NCBI GenBank assembly: GCA_030998225.1
Contig: JAPYXD010000259.1
Location: 6,433,001 to 6,497,000 of the forward strand
Source: Diplolepis rosae
Taxonomy: Eukaryota; Arthropoda; Insecta; Hymenoptera; Diplolepididae
Length of the DNA: 64,000 bases
Direction: 5' to 3'
Part shown: piece by piece, positions 54,340 through 64,000 of the stretch
Position numbering within the stretch: the first letter of the stretch is position 1
Layout of the letters: every line of letters starts with the position of its first letter
Notes under the pieces: generated by a model
What the model was told of the DNA's origin: nothing
The model's database searches: none
What the model saw: the letters and a program-made list of their open reading frames with translations, nothing else
Made by a program: the position numbers and the translations under genes

Positions 54340-57300
54340 TCTTTCAGGGGGCAGCGATTGAATTCTGAGTTTTGTGCGATTAAGCTTGATTATTATAATT
54401 ACATTGTTCCTTCATTGTAAATTTTAATCTATAGATATAATATTATTACATCAGTTTTTGGTTCGAAATTATATCTACAGAAAAAAAACTGATTGAACGC
54501 ATGATTCTCTAGATTGTGTATCTTAAAATGACGGATTAAAAGGTTTTTTTTATATTTGGATCTATCGCCAATATTTGGGTTTAGCACTTTAAGATAATTT
54601 CTTCTATCAACAAAAGTTTTATTCTGGTGAGCAAAGTGAATCCTTAAATATTTTCCAAGGTATTTTTCATTTTCTGAATTGTAATCTTACGATTTATCTC
54701 AATTTTAATCAGAAGCAGAATATTTTCGTTCAATCGTATAATGACTATCTTGCCGATTCAAAAGTCAGCGTAACATATCGGCAGCAATCTGCCATTCCCA
54801 ATTAAGATATGCGATTTCGCAAGATCTTAAACACGATTGCAGCCAATCGTTTTTGTCTCCTGGGTGGGTTCTCTCTCTTCTGTCCGTCTTTGTGCAGAAT
54901 CCTAACTATCTTTTTCTCTATAAATTGAAAAAAAATAAATTTAATAAAATCATTAAACGTTTCAGTATATTCTAAAAAATTAATGTATAATTTTGAACGA
55001 ATATAAAGTATGTATAAAATTAATATTTTTAATAATATCCTTGAAACCGAAATACATTCAGGGATAATAAACCTTTGAGGACTTTCAAAGTTACGAGATA
55101 GACTCGACTTTGAAACTGAAAAATCTTGAGAACGTGAGTTTTAAGTCGCGCCGCTCTCACGGCACTCGAGGTTCTAGAACCACTTCCACCGCGGTGGGAC
55201 TTTTTAAAAAAGAGCAGGAGCCCCCAACAGCGCAACTAAAATACCGCCATGGCGAAATCACCAAAGGCACGAAATATTCCCCTGCTGTGCAAAGAGAGCC
55301 TCTTCACGTACATTGAGACCATAAGACCGTTTTCTGAAAGGCCTTTGGATATATTTTTAATAAGAACCACACGCAAAGTGCCATACGATCTATTCTTTGT
55401 CAGTAGCTTCGTGGCTATGGAAATCAAAAATTTTAAAACACTGGGTGCTCTTGATTGGTTCTCAGAGAAAGACTCTATTTTTCTCTATATATTTCAAGCA
55501 TCTGTCAAAACTTTTAGTCTTTTATTATATTAAACTTTTTAATTGTTAAATTACCGATTAAGAGTATCCCGTAGAGCTTTGCTAGTTTTAACAATCAGGT
55601 CATGATTTTGACTAATTATTCAAAACCTATCAAAGGTATTCGTGCTCAAATTAACTCACACGTGGAATAAAATTTTGTCCGGATAAGAAAATTACGGTTA
55701 TAAACTACAAAACTGAAGAGGAATTTCAAAGAAACTAGAATGACAGTTACAAATTTTTTTGTAATGATTTAGATCGTTGTTGACATAAGTTGATTATTCC
55801 AAAGAGTTTTCCACATGTGCAATCAGAGTTCAAGCTTCTGAAAAAATACAATTTCAAGTTTCATTATTTCAGGAGCCTAAAGCCAAGTTTTATGAACAAC
55901 AATTTAAATTACATTACTGAGGCTCAATAAAATTCTTTCTTAAATGTAACTGTAAATTTTTTAAAATCATCGCTATCTATAATTCATCCTATGACATTAC
56001 CCCCAGCATCTTTCGCAGAATGTATTAATGAATATAGTGTGTATCCTCCTTCTTTCCTGGTCTTCCCACCCTCCATTCTACATGACACCCCACGAACCAA
56101 ACTGCTGTTGTCGGTATCCTTTGATCTTGAGAAACGCGGCAAACACAAACAGGTAGAGCGCCAGAGAGATTTCTCGTCCAATCAGAGTATTACCGCGGCT
56201 CTAAACTTGAGAAAATATGTTCCAACAGTTTTTAGATTGAGATCCCTGAGATAGCATGGCACTGAATCCCCCTCCCCCACCTTTTCTATATGGCACAGCA
56301 TACCATACGGTTGGTTGAGAAACGCCGAAAAGGACTTCGCGCTTATATACCCCCCTCAGATCCTTCATTTAGATTTTATACCAGTTTCAAGTGGCTCTCG
56401 GTAGACATGGGTTGATTTTTTTATATTATCTACATCTTACAAGGTTGATGATCGGTAGCGGACCGCTGCGAATTATTAAGACAAGAGAGATTAAATGATA
56501 GTATATCCTCTTATAATTGCTAAATAATATCTTCAGATGCCATTTAGTTTTTCTTTGAACAAATTTTATTGCTTTTCCGCCAATACCAGTTTTGTATCTG
56601 TCGCGTGCGTACGTTAAGCAGATTTGATTTTTATTTTTTTTTGAGGGACTCAAGACTAATCTTCTTACATAATACGAATGTCCAATGAAGATTAAAATAT
56701 GCATCGTTAATTTAGAATGATATTTACAAAAAAGACATTGCTATTGTTGAAATAATATCTTCTTATCAAAGTTCCTAGTTAATTTAGAATCTATTCTAAG
56801 GAATAGTGAGTAAATTAGATGATTTGATTGGCATGATCTGTAGACCGCCCAATGATGTGAAATAGATTTGGTTGAATTTATTTGTTAGATCCAAAGACTT
56901 GAACCTTTTGAGCCTTCTTATATGTCCTATACTAGTTAACAAATCCGTTAAAGAGTTTTGAGTAGTTTTTTGTCTTTCCTGGTTCCCTGTTATCAATTTT
57001 CAGTCTAATAGCAAGATAAATAGGTAGATGATTTTAATTTTTGTTTCTGAAAAAAAGGTAATTTAATTGTCAAATTATTATTATGATTAATTTCCCATTT
57101 TGATAAAATTCTAAGCGCGGTTTATCTAAGTTTTGTGTTTTTTGTAATGTGAACAATAAGTTATAGACACATTGTCTTGTAGATTCTCATGCCTGTCTAA
57201 AAAATTGAATGAAACATGTTCCGGAAACCCGATCGGTCGTCGACAAAATCTCAAGAAAGTCGTTAAGATCAAGTAGATATGATCGTTTAGGCTAGTGCCA

Positions 57301-57645
57301 TGTACCAAAAGCAGATCATCCCTAGAGTTAAGATCATGGGACAATAGCGTTCATGTTCCCCCAAGGATCCTTCATTTTTTAACGCTTATCTACCGTCTAG
57401 CATCTGACGCGTTGTCAAAAAAATTTACAATTTTTCATTCGACTCGTGCATTGTTTAGAATTCTAAACAACCCTTTATTGATTCTGATTAAAAGATTCCT
57501 AAACATTCACGCCTAAATAGTGCTTATCTGTTTTTCATACAGAGTCCTAATAAGAATAAGAGAATCTACCTTGGCCCGACCAATTTCTTCTGAATGTTTT
57601 TCATCTTCTCAATTTCTTAAATTACACTGAAAAAAAAGCTCGGAT
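54340..57645. other. Gene-free stretch, several weak open frames
   Basis: A 94-codon frame at 55249-55533 starts in a strong ATG context (ACCGCCATGGCG), and an 87-codon frame lies at 55991-56254; neither resembles a known family. CAAGTTTCATTATTTCAGGA followed by GCCTAAAGCCAAG at 55856-55888 may be a decayed end of the hammerhead-like family. TTATATAC at 56342 is a weak TATA-like word. Confidence 0.3.
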
Positions 57646-57651
57646 TATCAG

Positions 57652-58389
57652 TTAAGGGGGGGGGGGGGGGGGGAGACTCGTTTAGGACGCCTAAATTTAG
57701 GACAAATAGAAATTTTGCGTGTATGAGTATATTACAAATATCGATAAAGTAACTTTACAGGTACATTCCAGAGGATCAAGACCTATGAAAAAAAAATTTA
57801 TTACTGTCAAATTATCATGCTTTATAACACAAAAGCATTGTTGTTTACAGCACTGCGCTGCCAGACGACCTCCATTGCGGGCGTGATAGCGGTCGCAATT
57901 TTGATCTGAAACACATAATCCAAAAAAAACTCTGAAACTACATGAGAATACCTCCTATTTGAACTAAAAATATTATTGAAAATTTGGTGCTTTTTGAAAT
58001 AAAAGTTCCATTTTTAAGCAAAATTTCAAAGTTTATATGCTTTTAAAAACTATTTATTATAACTTTTGATGTAATTTTTTTAGTTCAAACAGAAACTCTA
58101 TTGATAAGCTTTTAAAAATGTCCTGGTTCGATTAAATCCGTTGATAAAAATTCTTCTAATCACGCCCGCAGTTTTCAAAAATACGGTTTCGAGAAAAAGG
58201 CCTTCAAAGATCCCGAGAGCGTTCACCTGGCCTTGTGTACGTTCGGTGTGCCAAAGGCTGTAGCTAAGGAAGTATTTCAAATTTTTATCTGAAACTTCAT
58301 AAAAATATTTTTAGATATGCCTACTAACGATTAAGACTATTTGCAAAATATCAATTTTTTTTACCCTCTAAACGAGTCTCCCCCCTTAA
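57652..58389. mobile_element. Second TTAA-flanked TIR element
   Basis: TTAA (57652-57655) followed by an 18-G run and AGACTCGTTTAG. The right end reads CTAAACGAGTCTCCCCCC followed by TTAA (58386-58389). Similar in plan to 17902-18582 (TTAA, GGG..., TIR) but with a different sequence. The 738-bp interior has no recognised transposase. The left G-run is three times as long as the right C-run (6). Confidence 0.75.
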
Positions 58390-59565
58390 ATTCCAGTAAA
58401 ATCAACTAGATTCATAAAATGTCTCAAATAATCGTATTTTGCATAAATTTTAAGATATGAATGATTAATATACGATAAAGTAAATTGCAGAAAACACAAG
58501 CACTGTTTTTAAATGGTGATTTCTACATGGTTCATCACAGAAGTAAACGATTACCTTTCGCGTCTGGCTGTTATGACAAAAGATACATCAAATCTATCAC
58601 TGTCTGCTGTCTTATCACCAGAAAGACCCCCAATTAAGTATCAGACTCGAAGTCTTCAAGATAAGGTCAATATTTGCGATAGCTCATATCCAGACACATG
58701 TCTATGATAAAGCTTTCCAGACTTCTTGATATCATTTGAAAAGTTCGAATTACTTTTATACAGAAAATATTATTTTAATCAAATATTTCTTCGTCAGGTA
58801 TCCATTTGAAGCAACAGAAATGATTGCCTCAACTAAACTCATTCTCCAATGATTCCAACAATTGGACTTATTCATAAAAAAGTTGTGTAATGATCCTGAT
58901 CAGTTTTTCTATTAAAAATAACTATGAAAATAAATATTTTTCATGGCACGTTTTTAGGAGTGGCTTTTCCGAACGTAAGAAGTGCAAGAGAAACGACTTG
59001 CGTTTTCTTGAATACAATGATGTGGCGAAAGAGGAAATGAGCCGTGTCTGACGTCTTCAGAAAAGAATAGGCTATTATCTATTGCCATATAACGACGAAG
59101 CATCTGTTATATCTATAAAAATGATCCCCTCTCTTTTAGGCTTCTCCCTTTTTGCAATGAAAGACTCTATACCTGTACCCCTACGAAAATGGGGTAGTCT
59201 GCCCCACTCTTTATCTTTTTCATGATACCAATAAATTTCTAACTTACTGATCGTGCTCTCCGTTCTTCCTTATCCATCCCAGGAAGACTTCCAACAAAGA
59301 CTTACGATATATCAGCTCAGAAAAAAATTTGTATAACTCGCGAGTCAATTTTTGTTTTTATATAAAAAAGGCAGAACAATAAAAGAAAGAAAAAGGAATC
59401 TTCAAAGTGAATAGAATGCTAAAACTAGATAAATTATATAATTGTATAAGATTTTAAAAAATATATAAAATCAAATACATTACTTCTTTTTTGAATTCAT
59501 TCAAAATTAAAATTTTCCTTCTTTTTCTATAGACCTGTTTTGTATTTTTTTCAAGGTATATATTA
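58390..59565. other. Gene-free stretch
   Basis: Nothing recognised. TCTATAAAAATG at 59114 is a TATA-like word in a GC-richer patch (58.95-59.25 kb). Confidence 0.35.
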
Positions 59566-59569
59566 TATT

Positions 59570-60235
59570 CAAATATTGTTGATGTTCTTAGTTGGCTTTA
59601 GGGTCCAGGAAAAAATGTAACTCAAAGTTTCATATTTTCAAACGTTTCGACTCAGATTGGAGTCCTCATCAGTGAGAATTTAATTCTATAAAAATACAAA
59701 AGGAAGAGACTTAAAAAAATTGCACGTGTGACCGATGAACATTGTAATAAGAAATGTTATATAGAATTGCGAGTGTAAAATATAAAATTGGTCTAAATAA
59801 CTAAATTTGCAAAAAAAAATTGAAACTATAACAAACCAAAAAATTTCTGTAAAAATACTAGGAGGAGAACATTAAAGGAATTGCACGTGTGACGGATAAA
59901 CATTATGGAAAAATGATATAAATGATATATAAATGTGAAAGTGTAAAATTAATCTAAATAACTAAATTTGCAAAAAAATTGAAAAATGTAACCAAAAAAA
60001 ATTTTTTCTGTAAAAATACGAAGTGAAGAAACTTAAAGTTTAAGCGGGTGATGGGTAAACATTATGGTAAAAACGGTCTAGATGAATTGAACATGTGGAA
60101 ATATAAAATTGGTCTAAATAACCAAATTTACAAGAAAATAAACCTTAGCAAAGATTTTTTGAGTAAAAATTACTAAGGGGAGGTACTTAAAAATATAGAA
60201 CGTGTGACGGATAAAAAATTTCTTTTGATAAATCT
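59570..60235 (-). mobile_element. Hammerhead/satellite family copy, four units
   Basis: ATATTGTTGATGTTCTTAGT, GGCTTTAGGGTCCAGG, then an intact minus-strand core at 59640-59680 (GTTTCGACTCAGATTGGAG, TCCTCATCAGTGAG on the plus strand). Satellite blocks follow near 59722, 59884, 60044 and 60199 (spacing 155-162 bp). The array breaks off into unrelated DNA. Confidence 0.8.
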
Positions 60236-60239
60236 ATAA

Positions 60240-62540
60240 ACATTGGAAATATAATAATTCGATAATCGAAAATTATCGGACAGGATAATATTGAGGATTT
60301 CGTTTTTGATTTCAAGTATAATATTTCAAACTTTTTGTTTTCGATAAGTGCAGTGAACTGAGGTTATTATGTCACTCGGTTTATCGTGTACAGTCAAGAA
60401 AGTTATCGACGTATTTCCGTGTCAAATCAAACAGACGCATGCTGAGCTTAATTTTAATGAATTTTGTGATAAAATAGCATTAAATAATACTATCGATGAT
60501 CCAAAGCACTAGTAGCGTTTATTATTATGCATATGCAATATTTCAAGATGCATACTTTAATGTATACAAACAATATACAAAACAGGCACAAGATATCAAT
60601 TACGTTTTTGCTTTCATTTTCGAGCATTGTATAATTATAATAATTAGATTGTCACATAATTCGCAATCATTCCTGTCGCTGATAAAAGGATAAGGTTTTG
60701 GTAATCATAATTTTTGAAAACCTGAAAATTCATTATACATAGCTCCTAAACAATGCGAGATATAAAAAATCCATGTTTTCTTTTTATTAAAAAAAATGTA
60801 CATGACCTCATCAAAGCTACTTAAAAAAATATATTTTCTTGTGCAATCTCGAAAAGACGCAAATTATCACTTTTAAACTGGTTTATGGCTGGGCAAAAGT
60901 TTTTTATTCAAATAATCCTTCAACAATGTTGCAGCGACATTGAGATTTGTCTTGAATTTCTTATTTATGACTTTATAAGCAACTTAAACACTTTGTCCTT
61001 AAGTTGCTTGTTTTTAGATGTTAACAAATAATATATATATATATAGACATATGGATGTCGCAAATAGCAGTATTTTTCTTATTCTTATCGTTTAACTTTC
61101 CACGTATTTAATAAATGAAACGCGGCTATTATTTTTATATTATAGGCTTTCAAATATTAAGCTGAAGAAAACCTCTGATAAGACAATAAAAATAGTCCCT
61201 AGAAATATTTAAGGAATTTGAGTTAGAAGTTGATATGAAAAATAAATGGATTAAACATGCCTATAACGTTAACTCGATCGAAGTGACTTATTAAATTTTT
61301 ATCATCAAATTGGCGGAAATTACTGATATATACCGCCCATTGCTAATCCGTATTAGCCAAGACCCGCATATACTATAAACTCTTTAATTCCTTGAAACAC
61401 ATATTCACGGATACAAATAATCTGTGAAAATAAATTTTACGTTCTCTTGCAATATGAATAAATAAATATTCCAGACGAGCAATTTTTTTCCATGTTAAAA
61501 ACCAATATAGTTTAGTTATTTAAAAGAAATTATACATATGAAAACGTAAAACGAAAAATTATTTATGATATATGCTTAAAGCTGCAAATGTTAAATATAT
61601 CTTTTGAAAAAATATTTTTAAATAAAAATCCCAGCGCAGTCGAAAGCGTCTTTTTTTCCACAGAAAGATTTTCAAATTCTTTAAATATTAAAAATGATAT
61701 ACTTATCAAAATATAATTATTATGTTTTTCGAATCTTTTGATCATTCAGTTCTCAAATTTCCTAATTATACAATTTGCTTATCTTTTTGGTTAAAATATA
61801 TTCTTTTTACAATCTATTTTTTTGTGTTATAAGCCTTAAACTTCTTGAAAAAATTAAGTCGTTAATTCCGAAGTATTTACTTACTTTTCAGAATAACAAT
61901 TTCTGTTTAATCTTCTATTTCTTAAAACTTCTAAGAAAATTTAAAATCTAGAAAATTATAAGGTTTTGAAATATGAAAACTGAAATATGGGAAAGTCAAC
62001 ATTGCTAAAATTTAAATATGATAAACCCTTTGCTTTTCCAAATTTCTAATTTCCTAATATTTTAATAGATTTTCAATATTTTAAAGAGTTTTAGTTAATT
62101 AAAAAAAAATATCCTTCGACTTAAGATCGGATTGGGTTGAACTACAAGTGTTTCATCGAGATTTCAATGAATTAAATGAATTACACGATTTAAAAAATCC
62201 CTTCCATAATTTTCATGTTTTCCCTGATTTGTGGCCACTCTATAGAAAAAATCGATTTATCTAAACGAAATAAAATACGTTTGAATAAAAAAAAATGCAT
62301 TTCATTACAAAAGGATGACTTTTAATTGGACAAAAAAATCATTGAGTCAGAAAAGTTATTCTGAGTGGTTGACATGCTGTCATATTTTTAGATGAATTTA
62401 AATTGAACATGGAAACTTGGGTCGTCAGCGAAAAAGCAAGAGCCAAATATGTGTTGTGCGTATTGGTTTATCAGTCGGTACAAGTTGGAGGCACAGAGCT
62501 GACGAAGAGGCGTCGGGGGTTACGAGAAGCAGAACTGATA
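60240..62540. other. Gene-free AT-rich stretch
   Basis: No gene recognised. Contains a short TA microsatellite (61031-61044) and the SINE tail below. Confidence 0.45.
61627..61688 (+). mobile_element. tRNA-SINE tail fragment
   Basis: AATCCCAGCGCAGTCGAAAG, CGTC, T-run, CCACAGAAAGATTTTC and TTTAAATATT. Only the part from the B box onward is present. Confidence 0.8.
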
Positions 62541-62551
62541 GCGAAGCTCTT

Positions 62552-62590
62552 TATAAGGGGCTTCAGCCATCTGTGATATTAGTTTGACAT
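62552..62590 (+). promoter_or_regulatory. Candidate core promoter (TATAAG plus initiator)
   Basis: TATAAG at 62552-62557 and ATTAGTTTG at 62578-62586, whose A at 62581 is 29 bp from the first T of the box, the usual metazoan spacing. The upstream ~150 bp is GC-richer. The transcript it would start has no assigned exon; the coding frame at 63810 is one possibility through splicing. Confidence 0.3.
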
Positions 62591-62909
62591 TCGTCTCTTT
62601 CGCCTACAGTAGCTTCGGAATTTATCTCGCTTCTATCTCTCCTCGCATAATAAAATGAGCGACAGCTAGCAATCTACAATTGGGCCTATCGAAAGATCGT
62701 TACAAACGACGTGTCACCAACGACCGGAGATTGAATAAGAGAGCAGTGAATTCCACAGAACCCTTGCAGTTCAACCCAATCCTGTTTTGAATCGAAAGAA
62801 GCTCAAAGAAATTCAGAAATACAACTCGAGGATCCTAGAGAAAATTATAATCTGAAAAATATCAATAAAGTTTTCAATCTTTTCATTAAAAGAAACTTGC
62901 AAAACTTAC

Positions 62910-62939
62910 CAGTAAAAGTGTTCCAACGAAGCTAAACAT
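62910..62939 (-). CDS. Possible first coding exon: signal-peptide start on the minus strand
   Basis: On the minus strand ATG (62939-62937) begins MFSFVGTLLL, a short hydrophobic start. It is followed in phase 0 by GTAAGT (62909-62904), a perfect donor. A tiny first exon that encodes only the beginning of a signal peptide is common in insect secreted and cuticular protein genes (established pattern). The next exon would lie at lower coordinates; none was identified with confidence down to 62400. The call rests on this short motif only. Confidence 0.3.
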
Positions 62940-63553
62940 TTTCTAATTCAAGATTCAATCATCTCCCAGATCAAAAACAATTACTGAAGAATTTTTATCA
63001 GCTTTAACTTGCAACAATATGGAGATCGACTTTTCCTAGCATAAGGAGTTCCACCCTTGTTCATCATCAACACTTTGGCACAAGTTATCTGCAAAATAAG
63101 GAATATAAAACTCAAATTCGTTTAATTTTCAGCTCGAAAATTATCTGTGCGGATTGTATTAGCAACGCTGCCCTATCTTATGGTATTTTCTGTGCGTCCC
63201 AGCCTAGTTATGTTTTCAATCGAGTACAGCAAGCAATTCCTGAGCTATCGCATACTCAAGTCCAACCGATTCAAATATATCTGACAATACGGACTCGGAC
63301 TAAGTGCTCAAAAAATAGTGCGCAAGTGTGCGTGTGTATTTAAAGTGCCGGCGGAGCTCAGGAGGCAACACCCCCTTTGACAAGACCTGGAAAGTCTTGT
63401 CACTTATGAAAACCCGGTCTTCTTACTTACAAAACAACCGGCGATTGTTTTTGGTGCGATTTTAGAATCCAAGAAGATATAAAGAATTTCGAGTTGTAGA
63501 CCTGGCCCTCGAAAGTCGTTAGTTAGGCGAAGTTTTCGAGGAAAGGCCGCCCT

Positions 63554-63561
63554 TATATAAG
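63554..63561 (+). promoter_or_regulatory. Candidate TATA box upstream of the terminal frame
   Basis: TATATAAG in the GC-rich setting GGCCGCCCT-TATATAAG-CG. Expected start is near 63584, some 225 bp before the ATG at 63810. A weaker TATTTAAAG lies at 63338. Confidence 0.35.
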
Positions 63562-63809
63562 CGAAAAGGGCAAAAAGATTGCTTTGTGTAAGCGAATTAA
63601 AAAATTAGATGTTCTCATGCGGAGATAATCTATGAGAAAGTCGGGAGAATTTAAAGGCACGAATCTAGGTTCTACTTATTTTTGCGACATTTTTAAACTG
63701 AATATCGTAAAAAATATCAAAATATAAATATTGAAAAAATTTTGAACTGCAGATCTGCACTTCTTCTTTAGTATAATTAAGTTTGGCAGCCTAATTTTTA
63801 ACTAAAACC

Positions 63810-64000
63810 ATGATTTTTTACGTTCCTGGCAGAATGCCAACCAACGTTGGTCCGTACGGCGCTGCTCGCTATCCGGGCACCCTGCTAGGTACGATTCCGG
63901 GTTATTACAACCCGGTTTCCAGTTACACAACCAGCCAAAACTCCAACTACTACGGGAACTTAAATCTTCACCAGCCACCGCTGGACCTTCCGGTTTGGCC
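63810..64000 (+). CDS. Tyr/Pro/Asn-rich protein, N-terminal or exon part, runs off the window
   Basis: An open frame from ATG 63810 to the end of the window (63 codons), after an in-frame TAA 18 bp upstream of the ATG. A second in-frame ATG at 63834 begins MPTNVGPYGAARYPG. Then GTIPGYYNPVSSYTTSQNSN and YYGNLNLHQPPLDLP follow: a Tyr/Asn/Ser/Pro-rich, disordered composition with no recognised domain. ACGTTCCTGGCAG at 63820-63832 is a fair splice acceptor, so the block may be an internal exon starting at 63833. Base composition switches sharply from AT-rich to GC-richer here, supporting a real exon. The +2 frame is also open. Function is not assigned. Confidence 0.6.
   Translation, partial: MIFYVPGRMPTNVGPYGAARYPGTLLGTIPGYYNPVSSYTTSQNSNYYGNLNLHQPPLDLPVW

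Noticed and set aside
55249..55533. 94-codon frame with strong ATG context
   Set aside because: The ACCGCCATGG context is attractive, but the composition is ordinary and no family, splice site or promoter supports it; recorded only within the gene-free stretch.

Overview
The window is AT-rich eukaryotic DNA, almost certainly from an arthropod and most likely an insect. The evidence is four different decayed Tc1/mariner-type transposase genes, a non-LTR retrotransposon, a tRNA-derived SINE family, many short terminal-inverted-repeat (TIR) elements, and metazoan-style TATA boxes and splice sites. I could not fix the order or species. There are no operons, rRNA genes, functional tRNA genes, CRISPR arrays or recognisable viral genes.

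Layout. 1-760 is a purine-rich minisatellite. 0.9-16 kb is mostly unrecognised AT-rich DNA with degenerate MITE-like arrays, a foldback hairpin (6.9-7.3 kb), a SINE (8.1 kb), a TIR element (8.4-9.2 kb) and a LINE 3' scrap (10.3 kb). 15.5-20.5 kb is a run of foldback hairpins, one invaded by a TTAA-flanked element and two SINE copies. 20.6-24.7 kb is a transposon nest: a mariner, a LINE split by a second mariner, an IS630/Tc1-like fragment and a mauritiana-type mariner remnant. 25.4-28.9 kb is a near-perfect 3.4-kb palindrome. 29.8-35.4 kb holds chimeric SINEs, an ORF1-only retroposon and a small palindrome. 36-41.5 kb holds more TIR and palindrome-family elements. 42-62 kb is mostly unrecognised, with scattered MITEs, a foldback (49.6-50.6 kb), a second TTAA element (57.7-58.4 kb) and another palindrome-family copy (59.6-60.2 kb). 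Only the right end (62.5-64.0 kb) looks genic: a short signal-peptide-like exon on the minus strand and a GC-richer open reading frame on the plus strand that runs off the window, with TATA-box candidates near them.

The most unusual material is one repeat family seen at about nine places (14.3, 25.5, 28.8, 32.2, 35.2, 35.3, 39.4, 39.9, 59.6 kb, plus a possible scrap at 55.8 kb). Its terminal segment carries a hammerhead-ribozyme-like core (CTGATGA, a 5-bp stem, GAAAC). In the longer copies this is followed by a ~155-bp tandem repeat containing a CGTGTGAC-GAT-AACATT block. Two copies form outward-facing palindromes, and the large one is flanked by a 19-bp direct repeat. Hammerhead motifs in terminal repeats are known from Penelope-like elements, so I propose a non-autonomous Penelope-related or otherwise unclassified family. 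No reverse transcriptase of that family is visible here. A second well-supported oddity is a tRNA-SINE that moves together with an unrelated ~140-bp module in either orientation; both loci show 15-bp target-site duplications.
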